A DNA stretch of 64,000 bases from Gammaproteobacteria bacterium (GCA_021773305.1 JAJFKH010000007.1:30370-94369), one strand, 5' to 3'. Counted from the first letter of the stretch, positions 37,010 through 47,349 are shown. The notes: generated from the letters alone by a model not told the origin. Numbers and translations: made by a program.

Positions 37010-38496
37010 CAGAGTTTATTCACAAAATCACGAATATGAGGTAATAAATCCGTTGCTAATAATCCCCTTTCTCCAAGCTGAGCCGCGTTATCAGCCGCTA
37101 AACTATGCACCAGCACACCGGCTTGAGCAGCCACTGTCATGGTCAACCCTTGGGCGACAAGCCCTGCAATGATACCGCTTAACACATCTCCCATACCACC
37201 ACTGGCCATACCAGGGTTACCATGGGGGCACACTGCCACAGGATATTCCGATCCTAACACTAAACTCCCCGATCCCTTCAGCACAACCACCCCAGAAAAC
37301 TTTTCTTGTAATGCCTCTATTGCAGCAAAGCGATCGCGCTGAATTTCTTCAACAGGAACACCTGATAATTGAGAGGCTTCTCCTGGATGGGGTGTCAAAA
37401 TCCAGTCCTTTTGAGATTCTGTTTTCACTAAAAAACCCAAACCATCAGCATCCACAATAAAAGGCTTATCGTGCTCCATGCAACAAGCAAATAGGGCCGT
37501 TGCCCAGTCATCAGAGCCTAATCCAGGCCCCAGTACAACCACTGACGCTTTATCTAAAAGAGGCAATAAATCATCACCCGTTGCAACACCATGACACATA
37601 ATTTCGGGACGAGGGCCACTGATCGCTGCCACATGTTCCTGCCGAGTCGCAACACTCACCAGCCCTGCCCCAGCCCGATAAGCGGCTTCCGCTGCCATCC
37701 GCGCAGCACCTGCCATACCATAATTTCCACCCACGACCAGTACATGGCCAAAATCGCCTTTGTGAGCATCCCGAGAACGCGCTCCCAGACAATCAGCCAG
37801 TTCATCCATATTCAAAAGAAATGCATTTTCATCAATATCCTGGAACATATCCTCCTGAAGATCTAAATCATCCAGCACCACTTCGCCACTGCACTCAATG
37901 CCTGAGCCGGTGTATAACCCTTGCTTTACACCAATAAAGGTTATCGTCATGTCAGCAACCACGGCATCTCCATGAATAGAGCCTGTATCTGCATCCAAAC
38001 CTGAAGGAATATCCAACGCAAAAACGGGGGCGTCCATGAGATTAATTTCTTCAATCGCTTCCAAAAAGATCCCTGTCACATCCCTATCAACGCCGGTTCC
38101 TAAAATAGCATCCACAATTAACTCGCATTCTTGTAAATCCACCTTTGCACTATAAGGTTCAATGATCACCCCAGCACTTTTACTTGCTTCAAAAGCAATC
38201 AAAGCAGCACCTTTTAACGATGCCGTCTCTCCTAAATGAAAAGCTCGTACTTCCACACCATCCAGTTGCGCCATGCGAGCTAAAACATAACCATCCCCAC
38301 CATTATTGCCTGGGCCACACAATACTGTAATACGCCCTACATCACTCCAAGTTCCCTTAAGCGCTCGGTAAGCGGCCAGCCCAGCACGCTCCATCAACAT
38401 TTGCTCGGAAACATTATGTTGTTTAAATGCATTTTTTTCTAATTCTTTTATTTGATCAGATTGGTATAACTCAGTAAATTGAAATTCCATCGCCAT
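37009..38496 (-). CDS. nnrD: Bifunctional NAD(P)H-hydrate epimerase/dehydratase
   Basis: This protein repairs hydrated NAD(P)H. The N-terminal YjeF_N epimerase half has LCGPGNNGGDGYVLAR, LDIPSGLDADTG and FIGVKQGLYTG. The C-terminal ADP-dependent dehydratase half has VVVLGPGLGSDD, LTPHPGEASQLSG, VLKGSGSLV and the nucleotide motif GNPGMASGGMGDVLSG. It is 495 aa from the ATG at 38496 (or 493 from 38490). The order nnrD-tsaE-amiB-mutL is a standard gammaproteobacterial operon. Confidence 0.96.
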   Translation of the reverse strand: MAMEFQFTELYQSDQIKELEKNAFKQHNVSEQMLMERAGLAAYRALKGTWSDVGRITVLCGPGNNGGDGYVLARMAQLDGVEVRAFHLGETASLKGAALIAFEASKSAGVIIEPYSAKVDLQECELIVDAILGTGVDRDVTGIFLEAIEEINLMDAPVFALDIPSGLDADTGSIHGDAVVADMTITFIGVKQGLYTGSGIECSGEVVLDDLDLQEDMFQDIDENAFLLNMDELADCLGARSRDAHKGDFGHVLVVGGNYGMAGAARMAAEAAYRAGAGLVSVATRQEHVAAISGPRPEIMCHGVATGDDLLPLLDKASVVVLGPGLGSDDWATALFACCMEHDKPFIVDADGLGFLVKTESQKDWILTPHPGEASQLSGVPVEEIQRDRFAAIEALQEKFSGVVVLKGSGSLVLGSEYPVAVCPHGNPGMASGGMGDVLSGIIAGLVAQGLTMTVAAQAGVLVHSLAADNAAQLGERGLLATDLLPHIRDFVNKL

Positions 38497-38570
38497 AGCG
38501 AGACCCTCAGGTGTCAGAGTATTTAGCTAAGGATAACAAGTTGTGCCAAGAATTGGCAAGAAGGCAATCA

Positions 38571-38806
38571 TCTTAAAAAGTAAACGGTGGCGCTATTCTT
38601 CTTTTTCTGTCTTATTCTTGTTCTGTGCGCGTAAACAACACTTTTTTTATTTTAATTGTCTCGTGTCATTTATTAATTACAACGACAAGCAACAATCTTA
38701 AAAAGCAAACAGTGGCGCTATTCTTCTTTTTGTGTCTTATTCTTGTTCTGCGCGCATAAATAACACTCTTTGTTGCTTTAATTGTCTCGTGCTATTTGTT
38801 AGCTAC
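38571..38806. repeat. Two tandem copies of a 125-126 bp sequence
   Basis: Copy 1 begins TCTTAAAAAGTAAACGGTGG at 38571 and copy 2 begins TCTTAAAAAGCAAACAGTGG at 38696. Each continues with GCGCTATTCTTC, TGTCTTATTCTTGTTCTG and AATTGTCTCGTG. The copies differ at about one base in ten. They fill most of the 420-bp nnrD-orn gap (38497-38916), which has no open frame of note. There are only two copies and no spacers, so it is not CRISPR. Confidence 0.85.
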
Positions 38807-38916
38807 TATAACAACGGGATGTTAAGGTTATATGAATTGAGGAAAAACTTTTAAAATTTAATGGATATATTTATTTTATTCTTTAAAGTGAAAGTGGCAT
38901 TTCCACCATTCCTACC

Positions 38917-39468
38917 TTATTCACATGAAATGAAGTGTCTGCGATAATATTGTAATTCTGCAATAGAATCTTGAATATCAGCCAACGCTAAGTGCCTAGC
39001 CTCTTTGATAAGCCCTTGTAAAATCTCCGGTTTCCAGCGTTTGGCTAACTCTTTTAAGGTGCTCACATCAATATGGCGGTAATGGAAAAAAGCCTCTAAA
39101 GTAGGCATGTAGCGAGCAAGAAAGCGACGATCGGTACAAATACTATTGCCACACATAGGCGAGAAGCCCTTGGGTACATACTGTTCCAAAAAAGCTACCG
39201 TTTGTGCTTCGGCCTCTTTCTCAGTAATAACGCTGCTGAGTACTCGCTCAACCAAACCTGACTGAGTATGCTGTTTTGTACACCATTCATCCATGCTATC
39301 AAGCAATGCTCTTTCCTGCTTTACAGCAAATACAGGCCCTTCTGCAATTTGTCGAAGAGAAGAATCGGTCACAATGGTCGCAATTTCAATAATACGATTA
39401 GGTTCCACCGCCAAACCGGTCATTTCAAGATCAATCCAAATAAGGTTTTCTTCGCTGCGTTGTGACAT
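38917..39468 (-). CDS. orn: Oligoribonuclease
   Basis: This 3'-5' exonuclease degrades 2-5 nt RNAs and pGpG. It is 183 aa from the ATG at 39468, chosen because GGAG lies just upstream; a longer frame to 39579 lacks support. The DEDDh residues are visible in [11 protein letters not shown], the [10 protein letters not shown] region and [18 protein letters not shown]. Confidence 0.96.
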   Translation of the reverse strand: MSQRSEENLIWIDLEMTGLAVEPNRIIEIATIVTDSSLRQIAEGPVFAVKQERALLDSMDEWCTKQHTQSGLVERVLSSVITEKEAEAQTVAFLEQYVPKGFSPMCGNSICTDRRFLARYMPTLEAFFHYRHIDVSTLKELAKRWKPEILQGLIKEARHLALADIQDSIAELQYYRRHFISCE

Positions 39469-39553
39469 GAACACTCCTGCATAACGGGCAATAATCCTAG
39501 ACTTCTCAGTATAACACCTTGCGAGAATAGAAAAAATAACGTTCAATAGAGGC

Positions 39554-40150
39554 ATGATGGTACAACTTATCTTATTCATTATTATGGCTTATTTGCTCGG
39601 CTCTCTATCCAGTGCCGTTATCTACTGCCACTTAGCAAAACTACCCGATCCGAGAACCCATGGTTCCATGAACCCCGGTGCCACTAACGTACTCCGCTTA
39701 GGTGGTAAAAAAGCTGCCATCATCACACTGCTAGGTGACGGGCTGAAAGGGTTTCTGCCTGTTATCATCGCCTCCATCTTAGGCATAAAAGGCTTTCCTC
39801 TTGCTCTTATCGCCTTTGCTGCATTCATCGGACATCTATTTCCCATTTTTTTCCAATTTCGAGGAGGCAAAGGCGTCGCAACCTTTTTTGGCTTGCTGCT
39901 TGGGTTAAGTGGATTGCTCGGGATTGCGGCATTAGCAACATGGTTATTGATAGCCTATCTATTTCGTTATTCTTCTCTTGCCGCTCTTGTTACTGCGGGC
40001 CTTGTGCCTATTTATGGTTTCTTACTGGGAGCGACAAGTTACGTTCCCGTATTAGCCGTCATCAGTCTCATTCTTATCGGTCGTCACCATGAAAATATTA
40101 AACGCCTCTTACGCAAAGAAGAAAGCAAAATTGGCAATCATAATAACTAA
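39554..40150 (+). CDS. plsY: Glycerol-3-phosphate acyltransferase PlsY
   Basis: This membrane enzyme moves acyl from acyl-phosphate to glycerol-3-phosphate, the first step of phospholipid synthesis. It is 198 aa with five membrane helices. The three motifs are present: [10 protein letters not shown] region, [17 protein letters not shown] and [19 protein letters not shown] precedes the ATG. It is divergent from orn and converges on tsaD. Confidence 0.96.
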   Translation: MMVQLILFIIMAYLLGSLSSAVIYCHLAKLPDPRTHGSMNPGATNVLRLGGKKAAIITLLGDGLKGFLPVIIASILGIKGFPLALIAFAAFIGHLFPIFFQFRGGKGVATFFGLLLGLSGLLGIAALATWLLIAYLFRYSSLAALVTAGLVPIYGFLLGATSYVPVLAVISLILIGRHHENIKRLLRKEESKIGNHNN

Positions 40151-40159
40151 AACGATGGA

Positions 40160-41173
40160 TCAAATCGCCTTCAATTCTTCCAAAGGCCACCTCGCTCGAA
40201 CCACATCTTTCGCTTCACCAAAACCCCCGGCTTTGAAACGCATCGCTCCAGCATAAGCAATCATGGCACCATTATCCGTGCAAAATTCAATTCTTGGATA
40301 AAAAATTTTACCGTTCACAGATGTCATTAAATCACTTAACCCCTGGCGTAACGCAATATTAGCACCCACACCTCCGGCAATCACAAGACGATGTAAACCC
40401 GTTTGTATTAAGGCTCGACGACATTTGATCACCATGGTATCTACCACTGCATCTTCAAATGCTCGGGCAATATCCGCTTTGGTCTTAGGATCATCCCCCT
40501 CTTTAGAAAGAGTATTGCGTGCAAAGGTTTTCAATCCACTAAAACTAAAATCCAAACCGGGCCTATCTGTCATAGGTCTTGGAAAGGTAAAGCGTTTTTC
40601 ATCGCCACTCTCAGCAAGCTTTGCCAAAGCCGGCCCTCCAGGATATCCTAAACCTAGCAATTTTGCTGTTTTGTCAAAGGCTTCACCCACCGCGTCATCC
40701 ACGGAGCTACCCAGCAATGTATAATCTCCCAGCCCTTTCACCTCAACCAACAATGTGTGGCCACCGGAAACCAGCAATGCCAAAAAAGGAAACTCTGGGG
40801 CAGGATCTTCCAACATCGGTGCTAATAAGTGCCCTTCCATGTGATGCACAGGGATACAAGGAATATCCAAACCCCAAGCTAAGCTTTTTGCCACACAGGC
40901 ACCCACTAACAACGCTCCCACCAAACCAGGCCCAGCAGTATAGGCGATGGCATCCAGTTGGTGCTTACCTAAATTACTGCTGATAAGAATATCATCAATT
41001 AATGGGATCACTTTTCGAATATGATCCCGAGAAGCCAACTCAGGAACAACACCGCCATACTGAGCATGGATCTCCACTTGGCTGTGCAATCTATGTCCTA
41101 CCAGCCCTTTTTCTGTATCATAGATAGCAATCCCGGTTTCATCACAAGATGTTTCAATCCCCAGCACTAGCAT
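40160..41173 (-). CDS. tsaD: tRNA t6A threonylcarbamoyltransferase TsaD
   Basis: This is the catalytic subunit of t6A synthesis in bacteria, partner of TsaE above. From the ATG at 41173 it is 337 aa beginning [14 protein letters not shown]. The metal-binding HMEGHLLAP motif, LLVSGGHT and [10 protein letters not shown] are present. A longer start at 41206 would overlap the divergent sulfatase-fold gene and is not used. Confidence 0.97.
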   Translation of the reverse strand: MLVLGIETSCDETGIAIYDTEKGLVGHRLHSQVEIHAQYGGVVPELASRDHIRKVIPLIDDILISSNLGKHQLDAIAYTAGPGLVGALLVGACVAKSLAWGLDIPCIPVHHMEGHLLAPMLEDPAPEFPFLALLVSGGHTLLVEVKGLGDYTLLGSSVDDAVGEAFDKTAKLLGLGYPGGPALAKLAESGDEKRFTFPRPMTDRPGLDFSFSGLKTFARNTLSKEGDDPKTKADIARAFEDAVVDTMVIKCRRALIQTGLHRLVIAGGVGANIALRQGLSDLMTSVNGKIFYPRIEFCTDNGAMIAYAGAMRFKAGGFGEAKDVVRARWPLEELKAI

Positions 41174-41194
41174 AATGGTTATCGCCCGACTAAA

Positions 41195-43192
41195 ATGATT
41201 GATCATAACGCCTTTGTTCAGGAATTAGCAAATGATGGAGGAAACAACTCAAAAGTGAAGCATCCGAAGGCCAAAATTTTTCCGCCCTTATTGCGTTTGA
41301 CGCTGTTATTGATACTGCTGCAATGCTGGGTCATCAGCCAAACTCTGACATTTTCGCAAGGGATCTTTCCCCTAAAAGATTTCTTCTTTGAGCATGTCAT
41401 TCACTCCACTGTCGCCTTGGAACAAATTACCGTTTTTTTACTCTGGCAAGTGCTCGCCTATGGCTTACTCATTTTAATGATTTACACAACAGCCCGTGTT
41501 TTGGGTCGCTTTTTTAAGCTATCAAACAAAACTCAACAAAACCTCGCCATTATTATTTGGTTAATCACGTTCACTGCCATTTATCTGGCCAATGTTTTTT
41601 ACTTTCCCCACTCTGAATTTGCGCAAATAAAGCATTTTATTTTTTCGGATAATATCAAACTCGCCCACCGTATTTTTATGACGTCCCTCATTAGTCTTGG
41701 CATCATAATTGGCTTCTTGAGCCTTGTCTTTTGGCGAATTTCAGCACCGATTATCCTTGTAGCTGCCATCATTTACTACTATCCAATCCATCTGATACCT
41801 CATCAACGTTCAGCGAAGCAACCCAATATTATTATCCTTGGAATTGATTCCTTACGGCCGGATCATATTGCACTGACTCCCGCGATTCGTCACTTCGTTG
41901 CAGAAGGTCAAATCTACCCCCACGCTTATACTCCCCTTGCCAGAACATTCCCCGCCTGGGTCAGTATACTCACAGGTAAATACCCCAGTGAACATGGCGC
42001 ACGGTTTAATCTCACTGAAAAAAGCCAAGTGGATATTCAATCAACCATCGCAAAAAGCTTACAAGATAATGGCTATGAAAGTGTCTTCATCACAGATGAG
42101 CGCCGTTTCAGCAACATTGATCGTGACTACGGCTTTGACAAAATTATCGGTCCCCAACAAGGGGTGAATGATTTTCTACTCGGATCCATTAATGATTTTC
42201 CTTTAACAAACCTACTACTAAACGCACCCATAGGTAGCGATCTATTTGGCTTTACAGGATATAACCGCGCCGCTGCAAAAAATTACAATCCCAACCGATT
42301 CACCCGCCACGTGATCAATTTTATTAATAAGCCCCATGCAAAACCTTTATTCTTAGCCATACACCTTTGCTTACCTCATTGGCCTTACACATGGGCAGAT
42401 TCAACAGAGCTTGATCAGGCTGTCGCCCAAACACCTCACGAAAACTACAATGCTGCTTTAAAAAAGGTTGATATGCAATTTCAAGCCATCGTCAAAAGCT
42501 TAGAAAAGCGAGGTTTACTGGATAATGCTCTAGTCTTTGTCATATCTGATCATGGAGACGGTTTTGGCGAACTCGGTGACAGACTCACCCAAGAGCAATT
42601 CTACACTTCTTACGGTACACCGCCTAAGCGACTGACTCATTTATCAGGTAGCTATGGCCACGGAACCGATATTCTTAGCCCCAGCCAATTCCAAGTTTTA
42701 TTCGCCATGAAAAACTACGGCGAAAACCCGCTACCACAAGGTATCAATGAAACCCCTGTGAGCTTAGTCGATATTGCTCCGACCATTGCTGACTATCTTA
42801 ATTTACCGAATCAGTCCGGCGTATCCTTACTTAGGCAAATCAACCCTAACCGATCCATTTTTATCGAAACTGGGTTAACCTCAAGAATATTAAATACTCA
42901 ACACCCGGAGTTAAAAGAACTCCTCTCAGAAACCATTCGATTCTACGACATTGATACCAACAATAGTTATATTTTTCTTAAGCCAGAAGCCACAAATTAT
43001 TTAATCACTCAAAAGCAAAAAGCGGTGATCCAATACCCCTGGTTTTACGCCACGATCACCAATACAGACAGCCATCAAGACAGCGTCCTTGCTAATTTAT
43101 ATACGGGGCAATGGAGTCATGGAGAAGATAGCTCGCTAGCATGGCAAGCACCGTTGAGACAATTAAAGCATTCTATTCATTTGATGCATTAG
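41195..43192 (+). CDS. Inner-membrane sulfatase-fold enzyme (phosphoethanolamine/phosphoglycerol transferase-like)
   Basis: The 665-aa protein has four or five membrane helices in residues about 30-205 and then a periplasmic alkaline-phosphatase superfamily domain. Metal-binding marks are [24 protein letters not shown] and GSYGHGTD. At the nucleophile position the motif is [16 protein letters not shown] with Thr251 instead of the Cys/Ser of true sulfatases. That points to a phosphotransferase such as EptA or LtaS relatives rather than a sulfatase. Substrate is unknown; lipid A, glycan or membrane glycerophosphate modification is possible. It is divergent from tsaD with 21 bp between the starts. 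Confidence 0.7.
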   Translation: MIDHNAFVQELANDGGNNSKVKHPKAKIFPPLLRLTLLLILLQCWVISQTLTFSQGIFPLKDFFFEHVIHSTVALEQITVFLLWQVLAYGLLILMIYTTARVLGRFFKLSNKTQQNLAIIIWLITFTAIYLANVFYFPHSEFAQIKHFIFSDNIKLAHRIFMTSLISLGIIIGFLSLVFWRISAPIILVAAIIYYYPIHLIPHQRSAKQPNIIILGIDSLRPDHIALTPAIRHFVAEGQIYPHAYTPLARTFPAWVSILTGKYPSEHGARFNLTEKSQVDIQSTIAKSLQDNGYESVFITDERRFSNIDRDYGFDKIIGPQQGVNDFLLGSINDFPLTNLLLNAPIGSDLFGFTGYNRAAAKNYNPNRFTRHVINFINKPHAKPLFLAIHLCLPHWPYTWADSTELDQAVAQTPHENYNAALKKVDMQFQAIVKSLEKRGLLDNALVFVISDHGDGFGELGDRLTQEQFYTSYGTPPKRLTHLSGSYGHGTDILSPSQFQVLFAMKNYGENPLPQGINETPVSLVDIAPTIADYLNLPNQSGVSLLRQINPNRSIFIETGLTSRILNTQHPELKELLSETIRFYDIDTNNSYIFLKPEATNYLITQKQKAVIQYPWFYATITNTDSHQDSVLANLYTGQWSHGEDSSLAWQAPLRQLKHSIHLMH

Positions 43193-43220
43193 AACTTTTT
43201 TAATGGATGCCACGAACAAG

Positions 43221-43515
43221 TGTATGACCCACAGACAAGTCCTGAGAGATCCCCACGAATTTCTCGTTTCACACAAATTTTCCTGGATGCTGCGGACAAG
43301 CCGCAGCACGTAGGCGATAGGGGGAAACACTTGGGGTAGATCTGCAAAAATTGTCTCGACTTAAAGACAAAAAGCCCACTCAATGGGGTAAAAAGCTGAT
43401 ATTCATGAGCGCCAACCACACACTCCCTACGTGCCGCGACTTGTTCCTGAGGGTTCGACACGAATATTAGGAAATTATTTTTTAAAAACAAGCGGTTAGC
43501 TAAATAATACAACTT
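43221..43515. repeat. Hairpin-rich dispersed repeat element
   Basis: This 330-bp intergenic stretch (43193-43524) has a palindrome TGCTGCGG-ACAAG-CCGCAGCA at 43288-43308. A larger inverted pair also lies here: ACAAGCCGCAGCACGTAGG near 43296-43314 against CCTACGTGCCGCGACTTGT near 43433-43451, 17 of 19 matching. TGTATGACCCACAGACA (43221-43237) also occurs at 24251. TGAGGGTTCGACACGAAT (43448-43465) matches repeats at 27145 and 46411. The open frame on the minus strand here is an artefact of the repeat. Confidence 0.6.
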
Positions 43516-43524
43516 AAGAACGCA

Positions 43525-44043
43525 TTAATTAGATGCAATGTGTTCGGTTGCAAGAACCTTAAAATATTCATCCGCCATATATCCATGAGCCAACGCTTCA
43601 TGAAGCTGGCGTATTTTCATTACCAACTCATAAAGGATCCCGAGAAAATTTATTTGATCATCAGAATAATTATCGACAAACAATTCTTCATTGGCAATTT
43701 TGGTCAAAGACTCTACTTGATAAATTCGTTTGGTTAGCTCGCTTAGCCGCTGCTGAGAGGTTAAATCAGGGTTTATCACAAATGCCTTTTCATTCATATA
43801 AGGAAGCGTTTGAGGAGGCCAGCAACACTCAAGCAGGGGAAAATAAAGGGCTTGTATTTCACGCACACCATCGGCAATAACACTCAAGTAAAAAAAATGT
43901 ATCTCCGAATAGCATGGATTGAAAACATCTTCTAGTCCTGACGCAACAAGGGTTGCAAACTTACTCAAGCATTGGGCCAGAGCGCGTTGCTGTTGCTCAA
44001 GATCTGCTCCAGAACGAAGCATAACAGATTGAATTTTTTCCAT
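43525..44043 (-). CDS. Hypothetical helical protein
   Basis: I do not recognise this 172-aa soluble protein. It is predicted mostly helical with four Cys, no signal peptide and no membrane segment. A TTGACA/TAATAT promoter lies upstream, and it stands alone between the repeat element and the nitrilase-family gene. Function is unknown. Confidence 0.55.
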   Translation of the reverse strand: MEKIQSVMLRSGADLEQQQRALAQCLSKFATLVASGLEDVFNPCYSEIHFFYLSVIADGVREIQALYFPLLECCWPPQTLPYMNEKAFVINPDLTSQQRLSELTKRIYQVESLTKIANEELFVDNYSDDQINFLGILYELVMKIRQLHEALAHGYMADEYFKVLATEHIASN

Positions 44044-44095
44044 AACATCTCCTTATTTGTAACATAAACAATCAGGCAATTCTTTGCATTATTTT

Positions 44096-44123
44096 ATATT
44101 AATGTTTTGAATTATTTTGTCAA
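44096..44123 (-). promoter_or_regulatory. Sigma-70-like promoter of the 172-aa gene
   Basis: On the minus strand TTGACA (44123-44118) is followed after 16 bp by TAATAT (44101-44096), 53 bp before the ATG. TATAAA slightly further on is an alternative -10 at 19 bp. Confidence 0.5.
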
Positions 44124-44224
44124 CTACCCTTACGGAAAAATCCAAGAAAAACTAGAAAACCGATGGCAAAATGGTATACAATTCTTGCTCTTGTTTTAAC
44201 TCCACCGCACTAAGGAAGCTGCGA

Positions 44225-45043
44225 ATGTCCAGCATTGCCGCCATACAGATGACGTCCACGGACAACATTGAACAAAATTTAGTCCGCGCAGGCCGATTGA
44301 TTGAAACAGCCGCTCAAACCCAAGCTAAGGTCATTGTGCTACCGGAAATGTTTGCCATCATGGGTATGGATACGGAAAACCAACCGGCTTATTCTGAGCC
44401 TTTAGGCTCTGGTGTCATCCAAGATTTTTTGGTGGAACAAGCCAAACACCATGGCGTCTGGCTCCTCGGTGGCACCATTCCTATTACTCACAAAGACAAA
44501 GCCACAGCCACATGCCTGGTCATCGACAATGCGGGCAACCTCCAAGCACGCTACGATAAAATGCACTTATTTGATGTGATCGTAAAACCCGGTAGTGAAG
44601 AATACCACGAATCAAAAACCATTCATCCAGGGAATACCCTCACTGTGGTTCAAACACCGATCGGTGCAATCGGCCTCGGGGTTTGTTACGATTTGCGCTT
44701 TCCAGAACTGTTTCGCACCCTACTCAATCAAGGGGCTGAAATCTTTGTGATCCCCGCAGCCTTCACAGCTAAAACAGGAGCCGCCCATTGGCAAGCCCTC
44801 CTTAAAGCCCGGGCAATTGAAAATATTTGTTATTGTGTTGGCTCAGCCCAAGTAGGACAACATCCCCAAGACAGGCAAACATACGGTCATAGCACCCTAA
44901 TAGATCCCTGGGGCCAGACATTGGAAACCTTAGCTCAGGGCGAAGGGGTCATTTCCTGTGAAATTGACTTAGATTATTTAAGAGACTTACGCACAAGGAT
45001 GCCCATTGAACAACATCAACGCTTATTTTGCGAGGTAAAATAA
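44225..45043 (+). CDS. Nitrilase-superfamily amidase (Nit1/YbeM type)
   Basis: This 272-aa carbon-nitrogen hydrolase has the Glu-Lys-Cys triad: Glu41 in VIVLPEMFAIMG, Lys112 in RYDKMHLFDV and Cys154 in LGVCYDLRFPELFR. The sequence is closest in pattern to deaminated-glutathione amidase or omega-amidase enzymes, which repair side products of transaminases. I start at the ATG at 44225 with AAGGAAG upstream; an ATG 54 bp earlier has none. TATACAAT near 44175 may be its -10. It is followed 2 bp later by the DUF4286 gene. Confidence 0.88.
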   Translation: MSSIAAIQMTSTDNIEQNLVRAGRLIETAAQTQAKVIVLPEMFAIMGMDTENQPAYSEPLGSGVIQDFLVEQAKHHGVWLLGGTIPITHKDKATATCLVIDNAGNLQARYDKMHLFDVIVKPGSEEYHESKTIHPGNTLTVVQTPIGAIGLGVCYDLRFPELFRTLLNQGAEIFVIPAAFTAKTGAAHWQALLKARAIENICYCVGSAQVGQHPQDRQTYGHSTLIDPWGQTLETLAQGEGVISCEIDLDYLRDLRTRMPIEQHQRLFCEVK

Positions 45044-45045
45044 TA

Positions 45046-45366
45046 ATGGTTATCTATGAAATCCATTTGCAAATAGACCGGGACATTCTGGAAGCATTTA
45101 ATGCTTGGCTAGCACCTCATATTCAAGCTATTTTAACCTTTGATGGATTCCAAGGCGCTTATCTCATGGAAGATCGCCAGCAAAATAATGCGTCCTCTCA
45201 CGCACTTACTGTCAGCTATCAAGTGGATACCTATGAACATCTAGAAAACTACTTAAATAATGGTGCCGCAACCATGCGGCAAGATGGTTCAGACAAATTT
45301 CCCGGGCAATTTACCGCTTCTCGTAACATAATGAACGTCAACAATATATTTTCGGCAACAACATGA
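45046..45366 (+). CDS. DUF4286 family protein
   Basis: A 106-aa cytoplasmic protein with the DUF4286 pattern: VIYEIHLQIDRDI at the start, a WLAPHI motif, and DKFPGQFTASRNI near the end. It looks like a small ferredoxin-like fold. I start at the ATG at 45046 with GAGGT upstream. It lies between the nitrilase gene and psd with a 4-bp overlap into psd, so the three are probably one operon. Function is unknown. Confidence 0.75.
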   Translation: MVIYEIHLQIDRDILEAFNAWLAPHIQAILTFDGFQGAYLMEDRQQNNASSHALTVSYQVDTYEHLENYLNNGAATMRQDGSDKFPGQFTASRNIMNVNNIFSATT

Positions 45367-46202
45367 TATCAATCAATAGCATTATTCAGCATTTACTACC
45401 CAAGCATTTGCTTTCTCGCTTAATGGCAAAGCTCACTAACTGTAACATTCCATGGTTAAAAAATTATTTAATTACCACCTTTATTAAAAAATATTCTGTC
45501 AATATGGAAGAAGCCGAGCAACCTACTAGCGAACATTACAAAACATTTAATGCGTTTTTCATTCGCCATTTAAAACCCGGCGTACGCCCCTTAGGAAATG
45601 CATCTATTACCAGCCCAGCAGATGGATCGATCTGTGAATTTGGTACCGTTGAAAATGGCCAGTTACTGCAAGCCAAGGGCCATCCATATACCCTAGACAC
45701 TCTACTTGGCAACGATAAAAACTTAGTAGAAAATTTTAATGGTGGTGGCTACTTAACCATTTACCTCTCTCCTAAAGATTACCATCGAGTGCATATGCCT
45801 TACACGGGAAGTCTCAAACAGATGATTTACGTACCGGGAGAATTGTATTCTGTTAATACTGAAACCACCCAAAGCATACCGAATATTTTTGCAAAAAATG
45901 AAAGAGTCATTGCATTATTTGATTCTGATATTGGATCCTTTGCTGTGATCCTAGTGGGTGCATGCTTGGTTGCAGGGATCCATACTCAATGGCACGGCCA
46001 GGTTGCACCCGGCAAAAACAAAACCCCCCAGATCTGGAACTATTCGGATGACAAGATAGCATTAGCAAAAGGCGATGAAATGGGCCATTTTCAGTTCGGC
46101 TCTACAGCCATTATCTTATTTCCAAAAGACACTGTTCAATGGGCAGAACATTTAGCCATCGGAAGCGATATCCGACTGGGTCAGGGCATTGGCTACTTTT
46201 AA
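45363..46202 (+). CDS. psd: Phosphatidylserine decarboxylase proenzyme
   Basis: This enzyme makes phosphatidylethanolamine at the inner membrane. The 279-aa proenzyme has FNAFFIRHLKPG, SPADGSICEFG, LSPKDYHRVHMPYTG, and the self-cleavage site FGST with Ser247, which becomes the pyruvoyl group. The usual motif is LGST, so the Leu-to-Phe change is mild. It is the last gene before a 650-bp repeat-rich gap. Confidence 0.96.
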   Translation: MISINSIIQHLLPKHLLSRLMAKLTNCNIPWLKNYLITTFIKKYSVNMEEAEQPTSEHYKTFNAFFIRHLKPGVRPLGNASITSPADGSICEFGTVENGQLLQAKGHPYTLDTLLGNDKNLVENFNGGGYLTIYLSPKDYHRVHMPYTGSLKQMIYVPGELYSVNTETTQSIPNIFAKNERVIALFDSDIGSFAVILVGACLVAGIHTQWHGQVAPGKNKTPQIWNYSDDKIALAKGDEMGHFQFGSTAIILFPKDTVQWAEHLAIGSDIRLGQGIGYF

Positions 46203-46324
46203 TGCTTTTTACTGATGGTAGCAAATTGCTGTTGCTGCTAAGTAGAAATGTCCCATTCGTACAAATAATACACTACAATCTTTAGCCGGAGCTTAAGTTC
46301 GATGCTTTTTTTAAGCGAGAACGA

Positions 46325-46628
46325 GTCAAGTGGTATTTATTACCGCTTGACGGAGTGGAGCACCCCAGGCTTAGCGTTAGCCAGCAAGTAACACTTGGCT
46401 GGCCTGCCCCTGAGAGTTCGTCACGAATATTCGAAAATTATTTATTAAAAACATGAGATTAGCTAAAGAGTGCAACTAAATTAAAGGAGAAAAGCTTCAA
46501 AATATTGTGTAAAGAGTGCTTCCAAGCATGATGCTTTACCGAATTATTCGATCTTTTTCTGGATGCTGCGAACGAGCCGCAGCATCCAAGAATAAACAGT
46601 GATATTCGTGGGGATCTGTCAGGGCCTG
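46325..46628. repeat. Series of hairpins and repeat pieces in the psd-purE gap
   Basis: The 46203-46851 gap has no gene. It holds GTCAAGTGGTA/TACCGCTTGAC at 46325-46351 and GCCAGCAAGT/ACTTGGCTGGC at 46380-46403. TGAGAGTTCGTCACGAAT follows at 46411-46428. A perfect 10-bp palindrome GGATGCTGCG/CGCAGCATCC lies at 46561-46587, and ATTCGTGGGGATCTGTCAGG near 46606 is an inverted partner of the 46411 block. Pieces recur at 43.2-43.5, 27.1 and about 0.97 kb, like REP or MITE elements. Confidence 0.6.
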
Positions 46629-46851
46629 CCCAGCGGCGAGCACCAAATGAGTTCATCTGTGGCCGCAGGGCGCTCCTTATTCTCTACCTTAAGCTTCAGT
46701 TTTGTTTTTGTATGTTCCCCAAGGATGCCCCTTTGGAGGGGTGAAGTGGCTACACTAACCCGAACGTTTAGTATGATAGTAACATGCCCCTAGGATAATC
46801 AGCGATACCAGGCTATAATGGTTGGTTTTCTTCATCTAAAAGGCTCAAAAT

Positions 46852-47349
46852 ATGGCCAATGATACAGCATTAGTTGGACTTGTGATGGGTTCCAAAAGCG
46901 ATTGGGGAACCCTAGCACACACAGCACAAACCCTAGAAAGCCTGGGGATCTCTCATGAGATCGAAGTGGTTTCAGCCCATCGAACGCCGGACAAGATGTT
47001 CTCCTATGCTGAAAATGCTCAAAAGCGGGGGATTGAAGTTATTATTGCAGGAGCCGGAGGCGCAGCTCATTTACCTGGCATGATAGCCGCTAAGACCCAT
47101 TTACCGGTCATTGGCGTTCCAATCCAATCAAAAGCACTCAATGGTATGGACTCCCTGCTCTCCATCGTACAAATGCCTGCCGGGATCCCAGTGGCCACCG
47201 TTGCCATTGGTAAGGCAGGGGCCATCAATAGTGCACTTTTCGCTGCGGCAATCTTGGCAAATCACTACCCACATATCGCCCAATCTTTACAAGCATTTCG
47301 CCAAAATCAGACAGATGGGGTAATGAATAACCCAGATCCTAGAGGATAA
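46852..47349 (+). CDS. purE: N5-carboxyaminoimidazole ribonucleotide mutase
   Basis: This enzyme moves the carboxyl group of N5-CAIR to give CAIR in purine synthesis. The 165-aa protein has [11 protein letters not shown] at the start, [16 protein letters not shown], and [12 protein letters not shown], typical class I PurE. A TATAAT at 46814-46819 is a probable -10. purK follows directly. Confidence 0.97.
   Translation: MANDTALVGLVMGSKSDWGTLAHTAQTLESLGISHEIEVVSAHRTPDKMFSYAENAQKRGIEVIIAGAGGAAHLPGMIAAKTHLPVIGVPIQSKALNGMDSLLSIVQMPAGIPVATVAIGKAGAINSALFAAAILANHYPHIAQSLQAFRQNQTDGVMNNPDPRG

Noticed and set aside
38571..38806. CRISPR-like repeat
   Set aside because: There are only two long adjacent copies, with no short regular repeats or spacers and no cas genes.
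41174..41206. Longer start of tsaD
   Set aside because: It would overlap the divergent sulfatase-fold gene, and TsaD proteins begin at the [11 protein letters not shown] block.
43189..43512. 107-aa minus-strand frame
   Set aside because: It is made of the hairpin repeat element; a similar peptide appears from the repeat at 46459-46656.
46459..46656. 65-aa minus-strand frame
   Set aside because: It comes from the repeat palindrome and has no start signal.
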